Made by a program: the position numbers and the translations under genes
DNA from: Bacteroidota bacterium
GTDB lineage: Bacteria; Bacteroidota; Bacteroidia; B-17B0; Aurantibacillaceae
Length of the DNA: 41,104 bases
NCBI GenBank assembly: GCA_013816895.1
Contig: JACDDR010000027.1
Location: forward strand, 1 to 41,104
Reading direction: 5' to 3'
Shown here: one piece after another, positions 33,009-40,584 of the stretch
How positions within the stretch are numbered: the stretch's first letter is position 1
Layout: each line of letters begins with the position of its first letter
The notes under the pieces: generated by a model
Told to the model about the DNA's origin: nothing
Databases searched by the model: none
What the model saw: the letters and a program-made list of their open reading frames with translations, nothing else

Positions 33009-34475
33009 TTGCGTTTCCTTGTCTTAAATATTTTTTTCCTTCTGTTGGCTGTATCGTGCAGAAAGGATTCCGGCAAAGTAAATCGTGGCGAATACCCGGT
33101 TGAGATCGGAAAGATCATTTCCTCTAATTGCGCCGTATCAGGTTGTCATAACAGTTTGAGTGCTGCCGCTTCTGCAGAATACAATCTCGAAACCTGGGCG
33201 AGTATGTTTGCCGGCAGTGTGAGCGGATCTCCCGTCATTCCATTTAACAGTAAATTCTCTTCTTTGTGTTATTACATCAACACGTATCCTGAACTCGGGA
33301 ATCAAAGTATTCCTACCATGCCTTTAAATAAATCACCACTCTCTAAAGAGGAAGTGAAGTCTATAAAAGACTGGATCGATAATGGCGCTCCTGATATAAA
33401 CGGGAACGTGATGTGGGCAGATAATCCTTTACGGGGAAAATTATACGCCGTGAATCAGGGATGTGATATTGTTACGGTTTTGGATAGCAAGACACAGTTA
33501 ACAACCCGGTACATAGAGGTCGGAAACAAACAGGGTATTCCTGATACTCCTCACCAGTTGAGGGTTTCGCCGGACGGTAAGTATTGGTATGTTATTTTTA
33601 TCAATAATAACATCATGCAAAAGTATAGCTGCAGCGACGATAAATATATAGGAAGCATTCCGCTTTCGCCGTACGCGGCAGGAACCAGCTCGAGTTCCGC
33701 CAATGACGCCAATAACTGGAATACGTTTGTGATCAGTAAAGATGGCAAGCGTGCTTATTGTGTTTCACTGCAGCCTTCCGGTAAAGTATGCGCGGTGGAT
33801 CTGGAGAACATGAAACTGTTGCACTTTCTTGGTGGATTCAGTAACCCTCACGGCGTAGTTTTAAATGCATCCGAAGATAAAATTTACGTGGGCGCGCAAT
33901 CGGGTAATTATATTACGGAGATAGACACTGCTTTCCTGAATAACACAGATATTTCAATTGAAAACGGCGTCCCTCCAAATCCTTCATCTTCGCTGGACGC
34001 ACACGACCTTTTCCTTACACCGGATAATAATAATCTTTTAATCAGCTGCCAGAAAACAAATGAACTAAGGTTATTTAATATTGCCACGCAAAGTGTAACA
34101 GCTATTATTCCAACGGGTAAATATCCGCAGGAGATCGTGTACTCCTCTTCCACAAAACAGTTTTTTGTTAGTTGTACGTATGATAGTACCGCAGCAGGAT
34201 CGATGGGAGTAATTACAAGGGTTCAATATCCTTCTTATTCCACAACGTCTGTACGCTGTGGTTTTCAACCGCATGGCATAGCAGTAGATGAAACAAAAAA
34301 ACTTTTGTATGTGCTTTCCAGAAATGTTCAGTCTAATGGTCCCGCCCCGCATCATACCAGCCAATGTAACGGACGGAACGGCTTTGTTAATTTTATTGAT
34401 TTGAATACATTTAAAGTACAGAGTAAAAAATACGAACTAAGCGTTGATCCCTATTTTATTTTTGCGCGACCATGA
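33009..34475 (+). CDS. Lipoprotein with cytochrome c-like domain and YVTN-type beta-propeller
   Basis: A 488-residue protein. It starts at TTG 33009, next to the previous TAG; the signal 'FLVLNIFFLLLAVSC' has a good lipobox with Cys17. Residues 30-125 are a cytochrome c-like domain with a CX4CH motif ('NCAVSGCHN', Cys41, Cys46, His47). Met104 in 'IPTMPLNKSPLSKEE' is a candidate axial ligand, followed by 'IKDWIDNGAPD', usual for this family. The spacing of four residues is non-canonical (CXXCH is normal) but occurs in Bacteroidota 'C....GCH' proteins. From 'LYAVNQGCDIVTVLDSKT' onward is a seven-bladed YVTN/YncE-like propeller. It is likely an outer-membrane or periplasmic electron-transfer or sensing lipoprotein; that role is inferred. 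ATGA overlap with the DCC gene. Confidence 0.83.
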   Translation: MRFLVLNIFFLLLAVSCRKDSGKVNRGEYPVEIGKIISSNCAVSGCHNSLSAAASAEYNLETWASMFAGSVSGSPVIPFNSKFSSLCYYINTYPELGNQSIPTMPLNKSPLSKEEVKSIKDWIDNGAPDINGNVMWADNPLRGKLYAVNQGCDIVTVLDSKTQLTTRYIEVGNKQGIPDTPHQLRVSPDGKYWYVIFINNNIMQKYSCSDDKYIGSIPLSPYAAGTSSSSANDANNWNTFVISKDGKRAYCVSLQPSGKVCAVDLENMKLLHFLGGFSNPHGVVLNASEDKIYVGAQSGNYITEIDTAFLNNTDISIENGVPPNPSSSLDAHDLFLTPDNNNLLISCQKTNELRLFNIATQSVTAIIPTGKYPQEIVYSSSTKQFFVSCTYDSTAAGSMGVITRVQYPSYSTTSVRCGFQPHGIAVDETKKLLYVLSRNVQSNGPAPHHTSQCNGRNGFVNFIDLNTFKVQSKKYELSVDPYFIFARP

Positions 34476-34903
34476 TAAACATTAATGAACTTCTTACAAA
34501 ACAACCCATTTTACTTTTCGACGGTGAATGTGGGTTTTGCAATAAAAGCGTCCAGTTTTTTTTAAAACACGAACGAAAAAAAACAATGCATTTTGTTCCT
34601 CTGCAGTCTGAAACCGGAATAGCTTTGAGAAAGTATTTTGAGATAGATGATAATATCGACAGCATTATTCTGATCAGGGATTATTCGGCATATATAAAAT
34701 CCTGTGCGGCATTACGTTTAACACTGTACATGAAAGGTGGCTGGCCAATGATGTCGGCCTTCCTTGTCATTCCGCCTTTTTTAAGAAATCCGGTTTATTC
34801 GTTTATTGCTAAACACCGCATGAAATTATTTGGGAGGGTGGAGAGTTGCGCGTTAATTCCCATGGAAGACCGCGTACGCATACTGGACACCATCAAGTAC
34901 TAA
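34472..34903 (+). CDS. DCC family (DUF393) thiol-disulfide oxidoreductase-like protein
   Basis: A 143-residue protein with the DCC signature 'LLFDGECGFCNKSVQFF' (Asp17, Cys20, Cys23), matching the DxxCxxC motif for which the family is named. The remainder follows the DUF393 pattern, ending in 'RVESCALIPMEDRVRILD'. The fold is thioredoxin-like and a disulfide exchange activity is predicted, but the substrate is not known. No signal peptide, so cytoplasmic. Its ATG overlaps the TGA of the cytochrome c/propeller gene (ATGA), and its stop overlaps the stop of the convergent kelch gene by four bases. DCC proteins often occur with HTTM-type proteins; an HTTM-like gene lies 10 kb away. Confidence 0.9.
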   Translation: MININELLTKQPILLFDGECGFCNKSVQFFLKHERKKTMHFVPLQSETGIALRKYFEIDDNIDSIILIRDYSAYIKSCAALRLTLYMKGGWPMMSAFLVIPPFLRNPVYSFIAKHRMKLFGRVESCALIPMEDRVRILDTIKY

Positions 34904-36093
34904 TCTTTAATTATTTTTTTTACTTCACTCGCACCTTCTGAATTTGTAATGCGAAGGAAATACATGCCCGGTGAAAGAAAGCTTAGATCAATTTGACCCT
35001 GAACCTTTTCTTTTATAAAAATCTTTTTTCCAGTTGCTTCCGATAATTCAATTGCCTGTATCTGATGTTCGTTTGTTTGTTTAATGCTAAGTGTTCCTGA
35101 ACAGGGATTAGGATAAACGCTAAAGAGTTCGCCCTTAAAATTTTCTTTGATTCCAACTGGTACATCCAGCATCCACGTTTCTTTTAAGCGGATATTGCTT
35201 CCGCTAATTCCGCAGGTATAATAAAATTTATTTCCAAGAGCAGCGCTCATCCCGCCTTTTCTAACAGTGGCGGGCATTGAAGGGCCCTGAACAAATCCGT
35301 TTGTCTCATCAAAAAACCAGCAATCATTAAAAAATGTTCCAAGCGTGTCATAACCTCCAAAAATTACAAGCTTATTATTCAAAGCCTGCATAGCAGAATA
35401 AATTCTTCCTTTATACGGTTGAGGGAAATCGGCGAGCTTAACCCATGTATCTGTTCCTGGCAGATATTTGTACATTTCTTTTCTGAAAGCGCCTGTACCG
35501 GTGTTATCTAACCCAAATACCAAATACGGTACATTATTAAGAACAGATGCCGCAGCTCTCCAACGCGCGCCGAAAGGGAAATTGCTTTTTTGAAGCCAGG
35601 TGTTGGCAATCATATCGTACTCCCAAACTTCATCGCTGCCTACACTGTTTGTAAACTTGCCGCCAACAAGATAACCCTTACTGCCCAGGGTAAAACTACT
35701 GGCGCCCCAAACGGCATTGCCGGGCTTTGGCGCTACTAAGGACCAGGTTCCGGCAGCTATATCGTAGCGGTAAGTATCGCTGAACACAGCACCCGCGTTT
35801 CCCAATCCTCCGGCAACAAAAATATAATTTGAAAAGGCAAAGGCCGAGGCGTATTGCCTGTTAGAGGCCGCCGGCATAGAGGTTAAGGTAGTCCAGGTAT
35901 TGGTAGAAAGATCAAGCTTATAAAAACTGTTCTCTATGAAGGAACCGTTCGACCCTGTTCCAAAATACGCAGCGCCGTTGTTCACGGACCCAAAACCATC
36001 GTCACGGGCTGCTCCCGGCAAATCCGTCAATTGTGTCCAGGTTTGTGAAAATAATGTGGTACAGCTTATTAGCAGACAGAAAATGTATTTCAT
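34900..36093 (-). CDS. Kelch-repeat beta-propeller with T9SS type A sorting domain
   Basis: A 397-residue secreted protein. The signal peptide is 'MKYIFCLLISCTTLFSQ'. About six kelch motifs follow, recognisable by 'FVAGGLGNAG..DTYRYDI', 'YLVGGKFTN..DEVWEYD' and 'VIFGGYDTLG..NDCWFFD'. Residues from about 325 ('FSVYPNPCSGTLSIKQT', 'SPGMYFLRI', 'VKKIIKD') are a type A T9SS signal. It is probably a surface or secreted propeller binding glycans or proteins. It lies 6 bp downstream of the larger type A gene on the minus strand; they form an operon. The stop codon overlaps that of the convergent DCC gene by four bases, with no room for a terminator. Confidence 0.92.
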   Translation of the reverse strand: MKYIFCLLISCTTLFSQTWTQLTDLPGAARDDGFGSVNNGAAYFGTGSNGSFIENSFYKLDLSTNTWTTLTSMPAASNRQYASAFAFSNYIFVAGGLGNAGAVFSDTYRYDIAAGTWSLVAPKPGNAVWGASSFTLGSKGYLVGGKFTNSVGSDEVWEYDMIANTWLQKSNFPFGARWRAAASVLNNVPYLVFGLDNTGTGAFRKEMYKYLPGTDTWVKLADFPQPYKGRIYSAMQALNNKLVIFGGYDTLGTFFNDCWFFDETNGFVQGPSMPATVRKGGMSAALGNKFYYTCGISGSNIRLKETWMLDVPVGIKENFKGELFSVYPNPCSGTLSIKQTNEHQIQAIELSEATGKKIFIKEKVQGQIDLSFLSPGMYFLRITNSEGASEVKKIIKD

Positions 36094-36099
36094 AAAAGA

Positions 36100-38349
36100 T
36101 TATTTAAAAATGATAAGCTTTTGTTGTTTAATTAATTTGCTGGCATTTAAAACCGAAACAAAATAAATTCCGCTTTCGAGTGATGACGTATTAATTTTGG
36201 TTTCAAAATCAGGATCTATTTTTCCACCAAAGATAGTCTCGCCAAGAATGTTTGTAATTGTAAAGGAAAGATCAGATTTTTCCGCGCCATTGTATATCAA
36301 AGCAAAAGAAGTGGTAGCAGGATTAGGAAACAGTGCCAGCGATCCTTCTTCAAAACTTTCGTTCTCGTATTTTATTCCATCCCAGGTGCTGTTTGAGCAA
36401 AGCGCGGGATCGATGCCTGAGAGCGTTGCGCCATTAATAACTCCAAGTGACCCGCCATACATTACAGTTACATTCGTTTCTATCCCTGTACGTTTGCTGT
36501 CGGCGAAACGTATAACGGTTGACTCACCCTCCACTTTTAATTTTGCACCTGGATGAATGATCACTTTACCAATGATATTCATTGGATGATTCCAGGTAGT
36601 ATTGGACAGAATATTTATCTCATAGTTCGGGCCTGTGCTGTAAGTGTTTCTAGCGTTACAATCGTTATAAAGCTTGGCCATGTAGTTATCATCAAAATTT
36701 CCGCTGGCGTTGCCTGAAATCACAAGCCCTCCGTCCTGTGCCTGCGTGATTTTATACATACACTCCTGCCTTTTTAAATCTCCAGGTGGCGCCAGTCTTT
36801 TTCGGTTATCGCCAACATCAAATATTTTCTCCCATTCTTTTTCCCCCTTAAAATTATATTTGATGATAAGGGCGTCGGTGTCCCAGTCGGTCATGTCCAA
36901 CTGGTTGCAACCGGCCAGATAGCCGAGTTCAAGCGGTGAGGGATAGGAATGATCGGCTGACGGGGGCCTTACAGAACTCACTGCTGCAAAACCATTATCG
37001 GAAGTTTCTTCTACGCCAATCCGCAGGTCAAATGCGTTAAGGTGACCCATAGGGGATGGATTCGTACCAACGGTTAGCATCGTGCCGTTTGAGTCGAGCC
37101 GGTAAATATAACCCTCGGCCGAGTTTCCGCCCGCCCAGCGGCAATTTCCGCAATCCCTTACAACAGGTACTAATAGTTGTTTCAAACCTTTGTGATATTT
37201 TATTTCCCAAACGTTCGAGTTATAAAAAGGATGACCGTTCCCTGCAAGTCGTAAAGGGTTAACAGGCCATGAAGGCGAAAGATTAAAATCTTTATCTACC
37301 GCCCAGACGAAAGCGTTGTTGTTGTCTTCTCCTATACTGTTTCCAAAATAAGAAGTGAGTGCAACGGCGTAAGTAAGGGAGTTTCCTATTTCAACGAGAG
37401 AGCGTCCCATGCCTTCAGTAACTGTACCGCTAACTGTATTACTTATAGGCCCAAGGCCAGGCGCTGCAACATTTAAAAGCGCTTTTTTGTTTACGTAACC
37501 CGTGGCCGCTTCAATCTCCATAAGTATGGGCAAACCATTAAGTGACGCGTTACCGTTTTGTTTGGAAACGCCTGTAACTACAAGGTTGCCCTCGGAATTC
37601 ATTATAATATCATAACCGTAACTTTCTGACTCGTAAGCAGTGAGTGGCGACAATGCATAATCGGGATAGCCATACAATCCTTCCCACACAACAATTCCCG
37701 CTGCGTTAATTTTTGCAACATACATGTGGCCGAACGTCAGAGAATAATTAGTAACACCCATCGCTGATAGGGAAAAATAATTTGCAGGAGCTACAGCTGT
37801 TGGGTTATATGAGATAAAACTGATTTTGTTTTTATAGGGTTTCACACCAAGATGCAAGCCCACCACGTAAAAAAAGTCTGGCTGTGCGGGGTCCTGAATA
37901 ACCTCTTCAAGCGCACCAACAGTTTTCGGCCTGCAGTAAATCATATCGCCGGTAAGCGAGGTCATGCCAATATTTCCGCGGGGCGGCGTGCGGTGTTCTC
38001 CCAGGTAATCACGATCTGAGCATCCTTCCGGCAAGGTCGAATAGTCGTAATCCGTCGAATTGATAGGATTATAGGGAGAATCAGGGCCTTCGTTATATAA
38101 TTGCTGTGCTGCAGTAAAAGTGGGCAGTGTGCTTACCAGGCTTGTGTATCCAACCGTAACATATGCCGTATGGGTACCTGCTGAATTGTAAACATTTTTG
38201 TGGCTGTACCACCACTCCTCCCCACTTTGATCTTGTTGCTGTTTAACGCCACCCAGTCCGCCCGGCGACCAGGTACATTTACGCCATTCTGTTCCAGGGG
38301 CTATTTGCGGGTAAACATAATCGAATGCAAAAACAAAAAGTATCAGCAT
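36100..38349 (-). CDS. Large secreted protein with T9SS type A sorting domain
   Basis: A 749-residue protein (counting from ATG 38349). The hydrophobic start 'MLILFVFAFDYVYPQ' resembles a signal peptide but lacks a basic n-region. The ORF track uses a TTG one codon upstream (38352). The frame stays open to a TAA at 38433 and encodes Lys/Arg residues, but contains no ATG/GTG. The middle has SBBP/propeller-like motifs ('DIIMNSEGNLVVTGVSKQ', 'MYKITQAQDGGLVISGNASG'). A metal- or sugar-like 'NTTWNHPMNIIGKVIIHPGAKLKVEG' strand region follows, and the C-terminus ('LALFPNPATTSFALIYN', 'LESGIYFVSVL') is a type A T9SS signal. No enzyme signature was recognised. It is first in an operon with the kelch gene (6-bp gap). 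Confidence 0.82.
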   Translation of the reverse strand: MLILFVFAFDYVYPQIAPGTEWRKCTWSPGGLGGVKQQQDQSGEEWWYSHKNVYNSAGTHTAYVTVGYTSLVSTLPTFTAAQQLYNEGPDSPYNPINSTDYDYSTLPEGCSDRDYLGEHRTPPRGNIGMTSLTGDMIYCRPKTVGALEEVIQDPAQPDFFYVVGLHLGVKPYKNKISFISYNPTAVAPANYFSLSAMGVTNYSLTFGHMYVAKINAAGIVVWEGLYGYPDYALSPLTAYESESYGYDIIMNSEGNLVVTGVSKQNGNASLNGLPILMEIEAATGYVNKKALLNVAAPGLGPISNTVSGTVTEGMGRSLVEIGNSLTYAVALTSYFGNSIGEDNNNAFVWAVDKDFNLSPSWPVNPLRLAGNGHPFYNSNVWEIKYHKGLKQLLVPVVRDCGNCRWAGGNSAEGYIYRLDSNGTMLTVGTNPSPMGHLNAFDLRIGVEETSDNGFAAVSSVRPPSADHSYPSPLELGYLAGCNQLDMTDWDTDALIIKYNFKGEKEWEKIFDVGDNRKRLAPPGDLKRQECMYKITQAQDGGLVISGNASGNFDDNYMAKLYNDCNARNTYSTGPNYEINILSNTTWNHPMNIIGKVIIHPGAKLKVEGESTVIRFADSKRTGIETNVTVMYGGSLGVINGATLSGIDPALCSNSTWDGIKYENESFEEGSLALFPNPATTSFALIYNGAEKSDLSFTITNILGETIFGGKIDPDFETKINTSSLESGIYFVSVLNASKLIKQQKLIIFK

Positions 38350-38441
38350 CAAAGATGCTAAACTACGCTGAAAGTATTGGAACGCGTTGCTATTATTTTT
38401 TTTCGAGGGGATAATTAAAGGTAATGTATTTTAAGGACATT

Positions 38442-38472
38442 AAAAAAGCCATCCCTTTTTCGGGGATGGCTT
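38442..38472 (-). terminator. Intrinsic terminator after the DUF5606 gene
   Basis: On the minus strand AAGCCATCCC is followed by a 7-nt loop and GGGATGGCTT, then a run of T. The stem is 10 perfect base pairs and lies 20 bp past the DUF5606 stop. It separates that gene from the downstream T9SS type A operon. Confidence 0.88.
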
Positions 38473-38492
38473 AAATAAAATTTTAAGAATTA

Positions 38493-39032
38493 TTAGGCAG
38501 TGCCGGTTTTCCTGACTCCGGAAGTCCTTTTAACACCTGCGCTTGTTTTGGTTTTTGAAGTGTCTTTTGCTGTTTTTTTGGTTGCTCTTGTTTTTTCATC
38601 CAGCTTAGCAGCCTTTGTTTTCTCTTCGCCTTCTTTTTTCTCTTCCTTTTCTTTCAGATTTCCTGTAGTTTGAAGGGAGTTATACCATGCAAATAATTTA
38701 CGCATGTTGCTTACATAAACACGGTCTTTATCATAATCCGGCAGGACTTCAGAAAAATATTTTTCAACAGCTTTGTCATCTGCTTTGTTATCTATTGCGG
38801 CGCCACCTTTTTCCTTTTGGAAAATGGAAGTCATTATTTCTTCGATTGGCTTGTCGTCTCCTGTAGTAAACATACTAATGTCACTAAGGGTAGATACTTT
38901 TGTTGATGAATATACATTCACGCGTTTATTATCGGATAAACCTTCAACGATAATACCATTTTTACTTTGCGCTACGATCTTGTAAAGGCCTGGTTGGCCT
39001 GAAATAGAAATTATACCTGTTAAATCAATCAT
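38493..39032 (-). CDS. DUF5606 family protein with lysine-rich tail
   Basis: A 179-residue protein. The N-terminal 'MIDLTGIISISGQPGLYKIVAQSKNGIIVEGL' is the conserved start of DUF5606, a Bacteroidota-specific family. Residues 1-120 look folded ('AVEKYFSEVLPDYDKDRVYVSNMRKLFAWYN'). Residues from about 126 are low-complexity, rich in Lys, Glu, Thr and Ala ('KAAKLDEKTRATKKTAKD', 'TKTSAGVKRTSGVRKTGTA'), resembling a histone-H1-like disordered tail. No signal peptide, so cytoplasmic. Nucleic-acid binding is an inference from charge only. It is transcribed alone: a 257-bp gap separates it from the divergent aminopeptidase gene, and a strong terminator lies downstream. Confidence 0.88.
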   Translation of the reverse strand: MIDLTGIISISGQPGLYKIVAQSKNGIIVEGLSDNKRVNVYSSTKVSTLSDISMFTTGDDKPIEEIMTSIFQKEKGGAAIDNKADDKAVEKYFSEVLPDYDKDRVYVSNMRKLFAWYNSLQTTGNLKEKEEKKEGEEKTKAAKLDEKTRATKKTAKDTSKTKTSAGVKRTSGVRKTGTA

Positions 39033-39289
39033 GTTTTAAATCTTATGCACAAATATAGCCTTTTAATTTACAATCAACATGATTTTTTTGCTTTATTTTG
39101 TTGCGGAAAAGTATACAGATGCTCTCATAGCCGCGTAGGCAGGGCCCCTTCGTTCTTGACACATCTTTCTTGTTCTATTTAAATGTGTAGAAGAAAAACT
39201 ACATAAGCGAATACAATAATCAGGATAAATAATCCTTATTTTGAAAGTAATAAGCTTAATGGTTAAATTAGTCTTCTTAAAAAACAAAT
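39033..39289. other. 257-bp intergenic region, nothing identified
   Basis: The longest gap in the window, between divergent DUF5606 and aminopeptidase P genes. It is mostly AT-rich with one GC-richer patch at about 39115-39165. An ORF of 70 codons on the minus strand (39093-39305) overlaps the aminopeptidase start and has no family look. No tRNA, clear hairpin or promoter could be supported. Confidence 0.6.
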
Positions 39290-40582
39290 ATGAAATACCA
39301 GGCAATTGACAACTCGCTGTTCATCGAGAATCGCAATAAATTTAAAAATTATTTAAAACCCAATTCGCTTGCCGTTTTTGTTAGCAATGATATTATGCCA
39401 ACCAATGCAGATGGAAGCATGGGGTTTAAACAAAACAGCGATCTGTTTTATCTTACAGGTGTAGATCAGGAAGAAACCATTCTAGTTATTTTTCCGGATG
39501 TAAAAGACGGCAGACATAAAGAAATTTTATTTGTTAAGGAAACCAGCGAACTGATTGCCATCTGGGAAGGCGCAAAACTCAATAAAGAGCAAGCGAGCAA
39601 AGTAAGTGGTGTTGAACACGTGTATTGGTTTCATGAATTTGATAAAATAATGAAGGGCTTTTTTTTCCAGGTAGAAAATATATACCTAAACTCCAATGAA
39701 CATGCCCGTGCTCATATTGACACCGAAACCTATGAAGCGCGTTTTAATAAAAGTTTGATGTCAAAATTCCCATTGCATAAACTGGAAAGAAGCGCTCCGA
39801 TCATGCACCGGATAAGGGCTATTAAAAGCACCATGGAGATTGAACTTATTCAGCAGGCCTGCGATATTACCGAAAAAGGCTTCAGGAGATTACTGTCATT
39901 TGTAAAGCCCGGCGTATGGGAATATGAAATGGAGGCGGAATTAATTCATGAATTCATCCGGAACCGTTCCGCGGGCTTTGCGTACGGACCAATCATTGCC
40001 AGTGGATTTAGCGCCTGTGTGTTACACTACACTGAAAACAATAAACAGTGCCGCGACGGGGAAGTGATTTTGCTGGATGTTGCTGCCGAGTACGCGAACT
40101 ACGCGAGCGACATGACACGCTGCATACCGGCGAACGGAAAATTTACAAAACGCCAGAAAGAAGTATACAATGCCGTGTTAAGAGTTAAAGATGGCGCAAC
40201 TAAATTATTAATGCCCGGACAAACCTTTGAAAAATATAATAAGGCAGTAGGTGAAATGATGACCGAAGAGTTATTGAAACTCGGCTTGTTAAAAGCGGAA
40301 GAAGTTAAATCACAAAATCCTAGCTGGCCTGCTTATAAGAAATATTTTATGCATGGCACAAGCCATTTTTTAGGCCTGGATGTTCACGACGTTGGGTTCT
40401 TTACTGAGCCCATGCAGGCCGGGATGGTGTTTACTGTGGAGCCGGGCATTTATATTCGTGAAGAAAACCTCGGCATCCGCCTCGAAAATAATATTCTGAT
40501 CACAACTACAGGTCAGATCGATTTAATGAAAAGCATTCCTGTTGATGCGGATGAAATTGAAGAGCTGATGAATAAAAAATAA
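39290..40582 (+). CDS. pepP: Aminopeptidase P family protein (Xaa-Pro aminopeptidase)
   Basis: A 430-residue M24 'pita-bread' metallopeptidase with an N-terminal aminopeptidase P domain ('GFKQNSDLFYLTGVDQEETILVIFPD'). The five metal ligands can be seen in order: Asp in 'VILLDVAAEY', Asp in 'YASDMTRC', His in 'MHGTSHFLGLDVHD', Glu in 'FTVEPGIYI' and Glu in 'IRLENNILIT'. It removes N-terminal residues preceding proline, in the cytoplasm (no signal peptide), and belongs to peptide turnover. The length is typical. It is followed after 2 bp by an alpha/beta hydrolase gene, so the two form an operon. Confidence 0.95.
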   Translation: MKYQAIDNSLFIENRNKFKNYLKPNSLAVFVSNDIMPTNADGSMGFKQNSDLFYLTGVDQEETILVIFPDVKDGRHKEILFVKETSELIAIWEGAKLNKEQASKVSGVEHVYWFHEFDKIMKGFFFQVENIYLNSNEHARAHIDTETYEARFNKSLMSKFPLHKLERSAPIMHRIRAIKSTMEIELIQQACDITEKGFRRLLSFVKPGVWEYEMEAELIHEFIRNRSAGFAYGPIIASGFSACVLHYTENNKQCRDGEVILLDVAAEYANYASDMTRCIPANGKFTKRQKEVYNAVLRVKDGATKLLMPGQTFEKYNKAVGEMMTEELLKLGLLKAEEVKSQNPSWPAYKKYFMHGTSHFLGLDVHDVGFFTEPMQAGMVFTVEPGIYIREENLGIRLENNILITTTGQIDLMKSIPVDADEIEELMNKK

Positions 40583-40584
40583 TA

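Noticed and set aside
39093-39305. 70-codon minus-strand ORF in the largest gap
   Set aside because: It overlaps the aminopeptidase P start, has no family resemblance and an unlikely composition.
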